Source of the DNA: Chryseobacterium geocarposphaerae
GTDB lineage: Bacteria > Bacteroidota > Bacteroidia > Flavobacteriales > Weeksellaceae
Reading direction: 5' to 3'
DNA: 64,000 bases
Assembly: GCF_002797535.1 (NCBI RefSeq)
Contig: NZ_PGFD01000002.1
Location: 186,001-250,000, forward strand
The translations under genes were made by a program, and so were the position numbers. The notes beneath the pieces are model-generated. The model saw only the letters and a list, made by a program, of their open reading frames with translations. It did not search any database and was not told the origin of the DNA. Of this stretch, positions 41,759-51,810 are shown in pieces (position 1 is the first letter of the stretch; the number at the start of each line of letters is the position of its first letter).

Positions 41759-43378
41759 TTAGTTTGTTGTTTGTTCTTGTAACTGAGGTCCTGAAGGAAT
41801 CAATTTTTTACCTTCTTCAGTATTGCAATACTGCTCAAAGTTCTTGATATATCTTGCAGCCAAGTCTTTTGCTTTTTCTTCCCATTCAGAAACATTGCTA
41901 TAAGTATCTCTCGGATCCAAGATACCTTCAGAAACATTTGGTAATGTTGTAGGAATTTCAAGATTCATAATAGGAACCATTGCTTTAGGAGCATTTTCTA
42001 TAGAACCATCAATAATTGAATCAATAATCGCTCTTGTATCCTTTAAAGAAATTCTCTTTCCGGTACCATTCCAACCTGTATTTACCAGGTAAGCTTTTGC
42101 GCCATGCTCTTTCATTTTCCCGATCAATGTTTTTGAATACATTGTCGGATGTAATGTTAAAAATGCTTCACCAAATGCTGGAGAAAAAGATGGTTCCGGC
42201 TCAGTAATTCCTCTTTCAGTTCCTGCCAATTTTGAGGTATATCCGCAAAGGAAGTGATATTGGGCCTGGTCTTCATTCAAAACAGAAACCGGAGGCAATA
42301 CCCCAAATGCGTCTGCAGAAAGGTAAACAATCTTTTTTGCATGTCCTGCTTTTGAAGGCAACACAATTTTATTGATATGATAAATCGGATAAGAAACCCT
42401 TGTATTCTCAGTGATAGATCCGTCTGTATAATCAGCAACACCATTATTTACTACAACATTCTCCAATAATGCATCTCTTTTAATGGCAGCGAAAATGTCC
42501 GGTTCTTTTTCAGCAGAAAGATCAATTACTTTTGCATAACAGCCTCCTTCATAGTTGAACACTCCATTGTTATCCCAACCATGCTCATCATCACCGATTA
42601 AGTATCTTTTCGGATCTGCGGATAAAGTCGTTTTTCCTGTTCCTGAAAGTCCGAAGAAAAGAGCAACATCCCCTTCTTCTCCTACGTTCGCAGAACAGTG
42701 CATAGAAGCCATACCTTTTAACGGAAGATAGTAGTTCATCATAGCGAACATTCCTTTTTTCATTTCCCCGCCGTACCAAGTACCTCCAATGATCTGAAGT
42801 TTTTCAGTAAGGTTGAACATCACAAAGTTTTCGGAATTCAATCCCTGAGCTTCCCAGTTTGGATTGGTAGTTTTAGAACCGTTGATTACAGTGAAATCCG
42901 GCTCTCCAAAGTTTTCCAGCTCGTAATGCGAAGGACGAATAAACATGTTAGTAACAAAATGTGCCTGCCACGCTACTTCAACAATGAACCTTACTTTTAA
43001 TCTCGTATCTGCGTTTGTTCCACAGAAAGCATCTACTACATAGATCTTTTTTGCATCAGAAAGTTGGTTCAGCACTAAATCTTTACAAGATTTAAAGATT
43101 TCCAGCGTAGTTGGTAAGTTAACTTTACCATCCCAGAAAATTGTTTCTCTTGTAACATCATCCTGAACTATATATCTATCTTTAGGTGAACGACCCGTGA
43201 AAATTCCTGTTTTTACCGATACCGCACCAGATTCCGTAAGCTCTGCTTTTTCAAACCCTTGATTTTCAGGAGAAACTTCAGCCTGATACAATTCTTCATA
43301 CGAAGGATTATATATTACCTGATAGTCTCCTTTAATCCCTAATTTTTCTAAATCTTGGATGATTTTAGCGTTTTTCAT
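41759..43378 (-). CDS. pckA: Phosphoenolpyruvate carboxykinase (ATP)
   Basis: 539 residues. P-loop [16 protein letters not shown] and metal site IGDDEHGWD (about 243-265), PEP-site Arg region [15 protein letters not shown] near the N-terminus and EGGCYAK. The enzyme makes PEP and CO2 from oxaloacetate with ATP, the entry to gluconeogenesis. Monocistronic, with a possible -7 element TAATTTTG at 43421-43414 (minus). Confidence 0.98.
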   Translation of the reverse strand: MKNAKIIQDLEKLGIKGDYQVIYNPSYEELYQAEVSPENQGFEKAELTESGAVSVKTGIFTGRSPKDRYIVQDDVTRETIFWDGKVNLPTTLEIFKSCKDLVLNQLSDAKKIYVVDAFCGTNADTRLKVRFIVEVAWQAHFVTNMFIRPSHYELENFGEPDFTVINGSKTTNPNWEAQGLNSENFVMFNLTEKLQIIGGTWYGGEMKKGMFAMMNYYLPLKGMASMHCSANVGEEGDVALFFGLSGTGKTTLSADPKRYLIGDDEHGWDNNGVFNYEGGCYAKVIDLSAEKEPDIFAAIKRDALLENVVVNNGVADYTDGSITENTRVSYPIYHINKIVLPSKAGHAKKIVYLSADAFGVLPPVSVLNEDQAQYHFLCGYTSKLAGTERGITEPEPSFSPAFGEAFLTLHPTMYSKTLIGKMKEHGAKAYLVNTGWNGTGKRISLKDTRAIIDSIIDGSIENAPKAMVPIMNLEIPTTLPNVSEGILDPRDTYSNVSEWEEKAKDLAARYIKNFEQYCNTEEGKKLIPSGPQLQEQTTN

Positions 43379-43413
43379 TTTACTTATATTTTTCTATTTC
43401 TTTTTTTGTTCAA

Positions 43414-43421
43414 CAAAATTA
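43414..43421 (-). promoter_or_regulatory. -7 element of pckA
   Basis: TAATTTTG on the minus strand, 35 bases before the pckA ATG. No -33 TTG at standard spacing. Confidence 0.5.
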
Positions 43422-43508
43422 ATATTAATTAATTGTTAAAAGTGGTCTAAATATAATGATATAAGTCAGAATGGCAAATAAAAAAACGAGTTTATAAAAA
43501 ACTGCAAA

Positions 43509-44411
43509 TCAGTTAATTAAATCAGAATACTCAAAAATTGTGTGAAAACCTTTTCCCCAAAAATAGTCCTTAAAGCCCTCAAATTTTGAGCTCATTACAA
43601 AATCTCCACCCCAAGCGCCTAAACTTTTGATAAATACCGGACAATCAGCGAAAAACCTCGCTTTAACTGTCGGAATTTCAAGAAAATTGGAGATTCTTTG
43701 CTCATGAATCAACATTAGTTCAGAAAAATTTTCCAATTCGCTACATAGTAAAATATTTCTTGTAAGATCCGAAAATTCATCGACCAGTTTTTGGGACTTT
43801 GTTTTTGACTTGTAAAGACTGATTCCTTCACGGCTATCCTGCTTCTGATTTAAGTGGATAAAAATTAGTTCATTTTTGAAAGGGGGATCAAAGTCCACCT
43901 TTTCATATTTAACCTCAGGAACGCTCTGAAAAATGATGGCAGATTTCTCTTTTGCTACCGCAATATCATAACCACTACCTCCCAAGCTTATCTTATTTAA
44001 ATAGAAAGGATCAACTTCAGCCCATTCCGCAAGATTGTTCATTAAAGTAGAACTGCTACCCAAACCATAATCTGCCGGAAACTGAAGATTGGTTGTTAAG
44101 TGATAAGTAAAATTGTTTTTGAATTTAATAGTAGAAAGTGCCTGAACGTTCTTTAATGTTTTCAAGATAAATTCAGCACTTGAAGGAATATTGGTTTCCA
44201 GGATCTGCCAGTTTTGATAATCTATGACAGCTTTTAACCAAAGTTTATTTTGATGATAGGCTTCCCAGCATATAAGGGATTTTTCATCATTTTTTTCTTT
44301 AAAAGAAAACTCTTGTCCCAGCTTGGTAGGTACCGCTAAGACAAGAGCTCCGTCCATCGCGAAATATTCTGAAGTCAGCATTAGCTTCCCTGGTGAAAAT
44401 ATCTCGCCCAT
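43509..44411 (-). CDS. GYDIA family GHMP kinase
   Basis: 300 residues. GHMP fold with FSPGKLMLTSEYFAMDGALV at the N-terminus, ATP motif ADYGLGSSSTLMNNLAEW (about 115-132) and the naming motif GGSGYDIAVAKEKSA. The group is typical of Bacteroidota and thought to act on a mevalonate-pathway intermediate, though the substrate is unproven. It follows fabD by 15 bases, so the two are co-transcribed. Confidence 0.9.
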   Translation of the reverse strand: MGEIFSPGKLMLTSEYFAMDGALVLAVPTKLGQEFSFKEKNDEKSLICWEAYHQNKLWLKAVIDYQNWQILETNIPSSAEFILKTLKNVQALSTIKFKNNFTYHLTTNLQFPADYGLGSSSTLMNNLAEWAEVDPFYLNKISLGGSGYDIAVAKEKSAIIFQSVPEVKYEKVDFDPPFKNELIFIHLNQKQDSREGISLYKSKTKSQKLVDEFSDLTRNILLCSELENFSELMLIHEQRISNFLEIPTVKARFFADCPVFIKSLGAWGGDFVMSSKFEGFKDYFWGKGFHTIFEYSDLIN

Positions 44412-44426
44412 GATTTTTTTATTAGA

Positions 44427-45302
44427 TTAGATTGCAGAAGCTACGTCCACAGAACCATCAATCTTCTTGATCAACCCTTGTAACGTTTTCCCCGGTCCAA
44501 CTTCTACGAAATTAGTTGCACCGTCTTTAATCATATTCTGAACTGACTGCGTCCATTTTACAGGACCTGTTAATTGAGCAATCAGATTTTTTTTAATTTC
44601 ATCCGGATCAGAAACTGAAGTAGTCGTAATATTCTGATACACAGGAATAGTAGCTTTTCTGAATTTTGTCTGTTCAATAGCAGCAGCCAATCTTTCTTGT
44701 GCGGGTTGCATCAATGGAGAATGGAATGCTCCGTTTACAGGTAACAACAATGCTCTTTTTGCTCCTGCTTCTTTTAATTTTACGCAAGCTTCTTCAACAG
44801 CAACTGTTTCTCCAGAAATTACCAATTGTCCGGGACAGTTGTAATTGGCAGGAACTACAATTCCACTAATCTGTGCGCAGATTTCTTCAACTTTAGCATC
44901 TTCCAATCCTAAAATCGCCGCCATAGAACTTGGATTCGCATCACAAGCTGCCTGCATCGCTTTTGCTCTTTCAGAAACCAATTTCAAGCCATCGTCAAAA
45001 GATAAAACTCCATTGGCAACCAACGCTGAAAATTCTCCTAAAGAATGCCCTGCAACCATTTCAGCCCCAAGACCGTTTACTGCTTTAAGTGCAGCTACTG
45101 AATGTATAAAAATTGAAGGTTGAGTAACCTCAGTTTTTTTAAGATCTTCATCTGTTCCATTAAACATAATAGAAAGAATGTCGAACCCTAAAATTTCATT
45201 GGCAGATTCCATCAAGTCCTTAATGTCTTTTCGAGAATCATACAATTCTTTTCCCATTCCTACGAACTGAGAACCCTGCCCAGGAAATACAAGTGCTTTC
45301 AT
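44427..45302 (-). CDS. fabD: Malonyl-CoA:ACP transacylase
   Basis: 291 residues from the ATG at 45302. A TTG at 45326 lies within the -7 promoter element and is rejected. FPGQGSQFVGMG at the N-terminus, nucleophile S87 in AGHSLGEFSALVA, catalytic His in NGAFHSPLM. Loads malonate onto ACP for fatty acid synthesis. Confidence 0.97.
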   Translation of the reverse strand: MKALVFPGQGSQFVGMGKELYDSRKDIKDLMESANEILGFDILSIMFNGTDEDLKKTEVTQPSIFIHSVAALKAVNGLGAEMVAGHSLGEFSALVANGVLSFDDGLKLVSERAKAMQAACDANPSSMAAILGLEDAKVEEICAQISGIVVPANYNCPGQLVISGETVAVEEACVKLKEAGAKRALLLPVNGAFHSPLMQPAQERLAAAIEQTKFRKATIPVYQNITTTSVSDPDEIKKNLIAQLTGPVKWTQSVQNMIKDGATNFVEVGPGKTLQGLIKKIDGSVDVASAI

Positions 45303-45323
45303 GTATTGATTTAAAATATTTTG

Positions 45324-45331
45324 CAAATATA
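45324..45331 (-). promoter_or_regulatory. -7 element of fabD
   Basis: TATATTTG on the minus strand, 21 bases before the fabD ATG; fixes the start at 45302. Confidence 0.6.
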
Positions 45332-45368
45332 AGTATAATTAAGAATACCTTTAAGTGAATTAAATCAT

Positions 45369-47282
45369 TTAAGGAACCAACCTAATAACTCTGTACCCAG
45401 TATTTACATAAGCTCCATTGGCTTTTGATTTTACAAACTCAAATTTGGTAGCCAGCTGGGTCTGTACTTTATTCATTTGTCTGAAGATCTCTCCTTTTCT
45501 GTTTTCTCTTGTCAACATATCATTTACAACATCAAATCCTATTACTGCATATTTTGGAGGTGTCTTACAATATTTGCTTTTGTATGCTGCTAAAATTTCT
45601 TTTTCAAAACTACCTTCTGCATTGATTTTTCTATCCATAAGGTAAACTAAGTTTGCCTGACTAAGCTCATCTACTTTTTTCTCAAAAACAGGAGCATAAT
45701 ACATACTGAACGCTTTTATTCCCTGCACATCTTTGGAAAGAGAAATCACTTTATTAGCAAAAGCTTCTCCCACATCATTGCTATCATTAGCCAAAACAGC
45801 AATCACAGGAGCAGACTGCCCCGTCATCATATTCTGATCTAACTGAATTTCGGAAGCAGAATTAACGATAATTACATTTGGTTTCTTAAGCGCTTTTTCT
45901 AAACCGCTCTTGATATAGTTTGCATTCGTTTTTTTAGCGTCTGCGACAATGTAAATCTTTTGATCAGAGTAAGAAGCTCTTACTTCATCCACAATTTTAT
46001 CGGCATAGGTCTGATCGTTTGTTTCTACAATAATCAGGTTGCTATAGTTATATAATTCCGGAGAGTTGGCAAAAGGAGCAACAATCGGAATTTTTTGATT
46101 TTTTGTAAAATCTAAAACGTCTACGACATTCGATTTGAAGAATGGTCCAATAATCAAATCTGTATTATCAGGATTGATTTGTGTCAAAGAGTTTCTGAAA
46201 GTTCCTTCGTTACCGGAGTCCACAATTTTAATTTCTAGCTTCTGACCGTTTCTCGCGTTTCTTTCGATGGCTAATTTAGCTCCTGTCAAGAAGTCCATTG
46301 CCATAGACCTGTACTGGGTTTCGTTTGTACTATATCCAAAAGGAAGCATTAAAACAACGCTTAAAGCATCCCCATTTTTCTTTACATAAGCAGGATCCTG
46401 TTTTTTAATTTTCAAAACCATTCCTGCTTTTAAACCATGTGATAAATCAGGATTCAAAGCGATTAGTTCATCAATAGAGATTCCAAACTTATTGACAATA
46501 GAAAAGACAGTATCGCCCTGCTGAACGGTATAAGTAACAAAATCATCGCCCGCAACAGCTTCTGAAGTTGCAACAGTTCCACTTTCTGAATCCATTTTCT
46601 CTTTTGAGCTAACAGGTTCAGAAGTTATAGCTGTGTTTGTTTTTTTAACAATAATTTTTTCTCCAGGTTTCAGTCCTCTTTCTTCTAATCCCGGGTTTAA
46701 AGCAAATAATTCTTTTTGAGAAATATTGAATTGTTTTGAGACTCTGTAATAATTATCTTTTGCTTGTATAACATATTCCCCGTCTGCAATGGTATCGGAA
46801 TCGGCAGATTTTTCAACAGCTTTAGGAGCTGCCACAGCAACTTGCGACTCACTTCCTCCGTATTTTTTGATGTTTGCAAGAGGTAAAGTGATTTCATCCC
46901 CAATCTTCATATGGGAATCAAGATCGGGATTAAGTGCTCTAAGATCAGTTTCGGAAATATGATATTGTTTTGTAATTCCGTAAATCGTTTGTTTAGGCTG
47001 TAAAATAATTTTCCCGGATTGAGAAGAAGTATTTGTTTTTGGCTTTTCAGCAACAGTTGTTTTAGAAGCTGAAGTTGTTCCGGATTTTACCGTTAAAACA
47101 TCACCAATTGCCAGTTTCCCTTCTTTAAATTTAGGGTTCAGTTTAAGTAATTCATCAACAGTGAGCCCGTATCTTTTAGCAATATTGTAAGGAGTATCAC
47201 CTTTTACAACGGTGTGTGATTTCTGAGCAGATGCTCCCAAAACCATACATATACTGGATAAAATAAAAAACCTCTTTATCAT
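45369..47282 (-). CDS. Exported protein with four LysM repeats and a periplasmic receptor-like domain
   Basis: 637 residues. Signal peptide (to about 19), LysM repeats at about 22-66, 91-134, 169-213 and 249-293 (each ending in the GD.L/GEKI.VK pattern), then a type 1 periplasmic-binding-protein fold (about 306-637: LMLPFGYSTNETQYRSMAMD, LIIGPFFKSNVVDVLDF, YAVIGFDVVNDML). The LysM part should hold it on peptidoglycan. The receptor fold resembles branched-chain amino acid binding proteins and LpoA-like envelope regulators, so it may sense or regulate wall synthesis. Ligand unknown. Confidence 0.85.
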   Translation of the reverse strand: MIKRFFILSSICMVLGASAQKSHTVVKGDTPYNIAKRYGLTVDELLKLNPKFKEGKLAIGDVLTVKSGTTSASKTTVAEKPKTNTSSQSGKIILQPKQTIYGITKQYHISETDLRALNPDLDSHMKIGDEITLPLANIKKYGGSESQVAVAAPKAVEKSADSDTIADGEYVIQAKDNYYRVSKQFNISQKELFALNPGLEERGLKPGEKIIVKKTNTAITSEPVSSKEKMDSESGTVATSEAVAGDDFVTYTVQQGDTVFSIVNKFGISIDELIALNPDLSHGLKAGMVLKIKKQDPAYVKKNGDALSVVLMLPFGYSTNETQYRSMAMDFLTGAKLAIERNARNGQKLEIKIVDSGNEGTFRNSLTQINPDNTDLIIGPFFKSNVVDVLDFTKNQKIPIVAPFANSPELYNYSNLIIVETNDQTYADKIVDEVRASYSDQKIYIVADAKKTNANYIKSGLEKALKKPNVIIVNSASEIQLDQNMMTGQSAPVIAVLANDSNDVGEAFANKVISLSKDVQGIKAFSMYYAPVFEKKVDELSQANLVYLMDRKINAEGSFEKEILAAYKSKYCKTPPKYAVIGFDVVNDMLTRENRKGEIFRQMNKVQTQLATKFEFVKSKANGAYVNTGYRVIRLVP

Positions 47283-47319
47283 AATAGATCGTTATATTTA
47301 CAAAAATACTTCTTTAAAA

Positions 47320-48906
47320 TTAAATGGCAACAATAATCAATTTGGATTCCTGAACCACCATTTCTTCTAAACAAGTTTCAAGCCATGAATACCCGAAGTC
47401 AGCAAAAAATACACTAAAGTTATACACTCTTTCCTGCCAATTCTTGGAAGGATGCACATCCAGAAACAGATTTTCCAATCTTTCCAGCAATTCGCTTTGT
47501 TTAATTTTTTCTGCGTGAAGAAGGCGCTTTTTCATTCGGGCAAATGATTTCAGCTGTCTTACTTCTTCGGCTTTCACCATATTTCCAAAAGATTTTTCGG
47601 TGGTTTCCGCCACAGCTTTCAGTTCAGAAAAATTGTTCATTAATAGACTTTCTTTTTCGTCTAAAAGTTTTAAGATGCTATTATCCTCAACTATTTTATG
47701 ATTGATAATTGTTGTAAAATTCTCAAAAAAATCTTCTATTCTAAGATTCAGCTTCTGAATTTTCCCTAATGTTTTCTCCTTTAAAAACAACATGGAATTT
47801 CTCGGAATCAGCACCGGGAAGGGAATATTTATTTTTTTGAAATAATCTTTAAGTTCCAGCCAATACATAATCTCGGCGTTCCCTCCAATATAAGCCAGAT
47901 TGGGTAAAACACATTCCTGATACACCGGACGCATCAAAGCATTCGGACTGAATTTTTCAGGTGCATTTTCCAATTCATTTAAGATTTCTTCTTCTGTAAA
48001 CGAGATATTTTTATCTACAATGAAATAGTTATTTCCGTCAAAATCAATTCTGTCTCTTGTTTCTGAAAGATAGAAGAGATTGATCTCACGAGGGTTTACT
48101 TGCACTTTTCCATATTTCTCAGTCAGAAAATCCACTTTTTCTTTTGAAATCTTATTCAAACTGAAATTAAGAAGCTCATCTTTGAAAATACCTTTAACCT
48201 GTTTTTTGAGTTCTCTTGAATCTCCATCCAAGATCAACAAACCGAATTCAGAGAACAATCTGTTGACTAAAATTCTAATAGCCTCCGTCAATGTATTTCC
48301 TGCTTTATAAGACTCTTTCAGCATCAAAATCAGTTCGGTTCCAAAAATAGAATCTTTGAATTCTTTTTCAAATTCGGAAATGAAATGCGTATCATGAATA
48401 TGGATTCTTCCTACAGCACCTCCTGATTTTTCATTGGTCTCATAATAATTAGACTCAGTTTTAAAATGGTTGATCTCCGCAAAATCATGATCTTCCGAAG
48501 CCATCCAATAGACCGGAACAAAATTAAAATCAGGGAAATTTTCTTTTAAATAAGTACAGGTTTTAATTGTTTGTAAAATTTTATATACAAAAAACGCAGG
48601 TCCTGAAAAAAGGTTCAATTGATGCCCCGTCGTAATCGTAAATGTATTGGGCTGTTTTAAGCTTTCCAAATGTTCTTTCTGTTTTGAGGAAAGTACAACA
48701 TCTGAAAGCTGATTTTCTAAAGCATTACATAAAATAATTCTTTGTTCTGAAGAGAACGCATCCTGCTTGACATGAATCTGATTTCTAAAATGATCTATAG
48801 AAAATGTATTTTCTTCAAATCCCTCAATTTTCTGATTCAAAAAGTCTTTTACTAACTGAGGAATGCTTTGTATATCTTGAAATGATATTTTATTAATAGT
48901 TTTCAA
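47320..48906 (-). CDS. bshC: Bacillithiol biosynthesis cysteine-adding enzyme
   Basis: 528 residues from TTG at 48906 (LKTINKISFQDI), which leaves 14 bases after the porin stop. The only upstream alternative is GTG at 48939, which would overlap the porin gene by 19 bases; no ATG exists. Family signatures: FTITTGHQLNLFSGPAFFVY and FVPVYWMASEDHDFAEIN with a catalytic-like DHD, plus a C-terminal coiled coil. BshC adds Cys to GlcN-malate in the last step of bacillithiol synthesis. Other bsh genes are not in the window. Confidence 0.93.
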   Translation of the reverse strand: MKTINKISFQDIQSIPQLVKDFLNQKIEGFEENTFSIDHFRNQIHVKQDAFSSEQRIILCNALENQLSDVVLSSKQKEHLESLKQPNTFTITTGHQLNLFSGPAFFVYKILQTIKTCTYLKENFPDFNFVPVYWMASEDHDFAEINHFKTESNYYETNEKSGGAVGRIHIHDTHFISEFEKEFKDSIFGTELILMLKESYKAGNTLTEAIRILVNRLFSEFGLLILDGDSRELKKQVKGIFKDELLNFSLNKISKEKVDFLTEKYGKVQVNPREINLFYLSETRDRIDFDGNNYFIVDKNISFTEEEILNELENAPEKFSPNALMRPVYQECVLPNLAYIGGNAEIMYWLELKDYFKKINIPFPVLIPRNSMLFLKEKTLGKIQKLNLRIEDFFENFTTIINHKIVEDNSILKLLDEKESLLMNNFSELKAVAETTEKSFGNMVKAEEVRQLKSFARMKKRLLHAEKIKQSELLERLENLFLDVHPSKNWQERVYNFSVFFADFGYSWLETCLEEMVVQESKLIIVAI

Positions 48907-48920
48907 CTTTGGTGTAAATT

Positions 48921-50858
48921 TTAGTTGAACAAATACCACACGATTCCAATATTTAACCTAAAATCATAGGTCGGATAGTGTGGAAATGCATATGCTTTGT
49001 TGTGGGAAAGGAGTGTTCCTACCTGCTGTCCTTCTATGAAAAAGAACATTTTTTTAACCTTCATATTAAAGTAGGCATCAATCATAGGTTGTCCTCCGAT
49101 TGAAAAAGAATTTGCCGTAGGTAAAATATATTCGTTAAGTATCGGAAAATATTCTCTTGATGCGAATTTTGAGAAGTAATAGGCTTTTATCCCCATCTGA
49201 ACTTCCGCAGCATTCTTAAATGCTTTTGCCTGATAAAATAAATTAGCTCTTCCAATAAAACTTGGCATAGGTAGAAGATCCTTATTAGTCAGTGCATTTT
49301 GGAACTGCAATCTTGTGTTCAAATGAAATTTACCATAACTGAAAGTAGCATCCCCTCCGATCTGAGAAATATTCAATGAGCTATTGCTTTGCTGAGGCTT
49401 TGCGCCGCTGTCAAAATAGGTATAATTATCTATTCTGAAATAATTAACAAACAATTCTGTTTTGAACCATTTCAAATTAATATTCCCTCCAATCTCTGTC
49501 ACGGTTTGATTTTTAGCATCCTGGAGATAATAATTGAATTTTTTATACACAGAAGTATTCATCAGATAATTGAAAGAAGGATATACACTCTGGAAATTTA
49601 CTTTAGCATTGACAAAGTAATCTTTTACCGGTTCAAATTTCAAATTATTTGTTGTTTTAAGATAAGTTCCGAATTGGCTTCCATTAGAAAACTCAAGGAA
49701 TGAATTCAACTGGATTTTATCTAACAATTTAATCTGTAAATTTCCAACGGCTCCAATCCTGTTCTCTTTAAGCTCATTGGGAATCACCAAATCTGTCAGC
49801 GAAATTTCTGAAGCTCCAAATTTTAACATCTGATACCGGACTCCCGCATCAAGCTTGAATTTTTCATTATCAAAAACCAAACTGAACGTATTACTAAAGT
49901 TATCCGAATATTTTTTTGAAACATAGAGCGCTCCGGTCACAATTTCTGCAGGAAGGCTATACCAATAAGATTCTAAGCTTGTCTGTCCGTAGTAATATTT
50001 ATTCCCTTCATGAGAAAGAGTATGCCTTATTTTAAACGGAAATTTTTCCGAATTGAAAGGTGTTAACTGATGAGTCAAGTAATATCTTCTATAGGAGAAT
50101 TGAGAGCTTGAAGTTCCCAGATTAACCTGAACATTCTGTCTGTTGCTTGAATTGCTGTCACCATTTTGAAAAACACTGTCAATCGCAATTCCACCGTTTT
50201 CCTGATTGTTCACATTCTGGTGCAGATAGTGAGCAAACAATTCATAGTTTCCTTTTTTAGAAACATAATGCCCTGAAAATAATGTATTGTTATTTGCCGC
50301 TAAAGAATTTCTATAAAGCCCTTGAGAACGAAGCCCCATATATTCTAATGCAAAATTAAATCTCTTGCCTATATTTTGAGTATAAGTAGATTTCAAAGCT
50401 GCTCCATTTTTCATTGCATTATGATAAACAAATGTTGCAGTCGGTGTTTTCACGTCATAATAGTGAATATCTTCAACTCCTAAAATTCCATAGGATTTAT
50501 TTGAGGGAAGTAAGGTTAGATTTTGTTCAGCATTTACCTCATGTGACAATGGATTGAATCCAGATCCTATATTTGCAAGCTGAGCCTTTCCAAAGTTATC
50601 TCTGTTATTATACTGTGAAAAAATATTTGTTTTATCAACCGTCAATACCGTATCAAAAATCTTCTTTTCACCATATTGCTTTTGATATAGATAATCATTA
50701 ATGGTAGGCTTGAATATTTTTAAGGAGTCTTTCTTCCCTGAATCTATGATTAAAGAGTCTCCCTCCTTTTGAGGAGTCAGGCTTTTATCTTTATTATTAA
50801 CTATTTGGGCCTGAGCTGTAAAGCTTAGAAAGAGTATGATAAGAAATATGTATTTCAT
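48921..50858 (-). CDS. Putative outer-membrane porin (Porin_10-like)
   Basis: 645 residues with a signal peptide (ILFLSFTAQA). The mature N-terminus (about 20-70) is polar, then beta strands rich in aromatic residues run to the C-terminal YDFRLNIGIVWYLFN, with a terminal hydrophobic residue pattern typical of barrels. The family resembles the Bacteroidota putative porins of PF14121. It is cotranscribed with bshC (14 bases). Transported solute unknown. Confidence 0.82.
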   Translation of the reverse strand: MKYIFLIILFLSFTAQAQIVNNKDKSLTPQKEGDSLIIDSGKKDSLKIFKPTINDYLYQKQYGEKKIFDTVLTVDKTNIFSQYNNRDNFGKAQLANIGSGFNPLSHEVNAEQNLTLLPSNKSYGILGVEDIHYYDVKTPTATFVYHNAMKNGAALKSTYTQNIGKRFNFALEYMGLRSQGLYRNSLAANNNTLFSGHYVSKKGNYELFAHYLHQNVNNQENGGIAIDSVFQNGDSNSSNRQNVQVNLGTSSSQFSYRRYYLTHQLTPFNSEKFPFKIRHTLSHEGNKYYYGQTSLESYWYSLPAEIVTGALYVSKKYSDNFSNTFSLVFDNEKFKLDAGVRYQMLKFGASEISLTDLVIPNELKENRIGAVGNLQIKLLDKIQLNSFLEFSNGSQFGTYLKTTNNLKFEPVKDYFVNAKVNFQSVYPSFNYLMNTSVYKKFNYYLQDAKNQTVTEIGGNINLKWFKTELFVNYFRIDNYTYFDSGAKPQQSNSSLNISQIGGDATFSYGKFHLNTRLQFQNALTNKDLLPMPSFIGRANLFYQAKAFKNAAEVQMGIKAYYFSKFASREYFPILNEYILPTANSFSIGGQPMIDAYFNMKVKKMFFFIEGQQVGTLLSHNKAYAFPHYPTYDFRLNIGIVWYLFN

Positions 50859-50903
50859 TTATTGCTTTTGTGTAGCAAAAATAAGAAATAATGGGGAATA
50901 AAA

Positions 50904-50925
50904 AACCCCGTCTTTCGACGGGGTT
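50904..50925 (-). terminator. Terminator of the second SusC/D operon
   Basis: AACCCCGTC / GACGGGGTT, 9-bp GC-rich stem with a TTTC loop and T-rich flanks, 24 bases past the stop of the third lipoprotein gene. Confidence 0.8.
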
Positions 50926-50948
50926 CTTATTTTTAATTATTAGAATTA

Positions 50949-51788
50949 TTAGTTACCAGTGAATACTTCTGTAGCTGGTTGGCCACCATTGTAATGTCCA
51001 ACAAGTGTACCAGCAGCATTTCTAACATGCCAATATACTTTCAAAGTTAATACTCTTGTACAAGGATTAAAAGTTGAAGCCGGTCCAGTACTCGGATCAC
51101 TAGCATAAGCCATTTGACCTGCAGCTGGCGCATAACCAGTTGGTTGTAATGGAATAGAAACTTGGTAAGTAACCGGATCATAATTTACTTTTAAATCACT
51201 ACCATCGTCCATATATCCCTTAATAATAAACTGATTAGTTGATCCTGAACTGAAGTTCTGTACCTGATAAGTTGAACCAGCAGGAGCCATCCAATAAGCA
51301 ACAGAATTAGTAAATAATCCAGTACCAATAAAATTACTAATAGGACAAGTTAAAGACATTCTTACAGTAAGCTTATTGCTAAAAACAGCACTAGGTAGTG
51401 TCGGAGATTGTACTTTGAAGACAGCAAATTTAGGAGATTCTGTCATTTTAGGAGTTAAAACTCTTATTGTAAACTGTCCATTTGCAGATCCAGAAGCTAA
51501 CGTACTTGTATTATTATTAAGTATCTGAAAATCAACACCTTCAACTGCTGTTGAATTAGCCTGATCTAACACAAGCTTTACTTGGTGATCACCACTAACA
51601 ACATGTGTTGTACCATAATCAATCTTAGCGTCTGCATAAGGGGTACCCGCTGTTGCAAGTATTTCTTGAGTGTCTACTTGAAAGTGTACATAGGAATCAC
51701 CTTCATAGTAAGGCTGTTCAGCTTCACATGAATATGCTACCATAAGTAATGAAGCACATCCTAAGAATATATTAAATAACTTTTTCAT
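50949..51788 (-). CDS. SusC/D-associated surface lipoprotein (Calx-beta/DUF4843-like)
   Basis: 279 residues. Lipobox AYSC (C21). The first domain (about 30-145) has HFQVDTQEI and QANSTAVEGVDFQI, as in Calx-beta or DUF4843 folds that occur with SusD proteins; the second half is beta-rich (IIKGYMDDGSDLKVNYDP). As third gene behind SusC and SusD it is likely an extra outer-surface binding protein of the complex. Confidence 0.75.
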   Translation of the reverse strand: MKKLFNIFLGCASLLMVAYSCEAEQPYYEGDSYVHFQVDTQEILATAGTPYADAKIDYGTTHVVSGDHQVKLVLDQANSTAVEGVDFQILNNNTSTLASGSANGQFTIRVLTPKMTESPKFAVFKVQSPTLPSAVFSNKLTVRMSLTCPISNFIGTGLFTNSVAYWMAPAGSTYQVQNFSSGSTNQFIIKGYMDDGSDLKVNYDPVTYQVSIPLQPTGYAPAAGQMAYASDPSTGPASTFNPCTRVLTLKVYWHVRNAAGTLVGHYNGGQPATEVFTGN

Positions 51789-51810
51789 AATGAAGTTTTA
51801 AAAATTTAAA

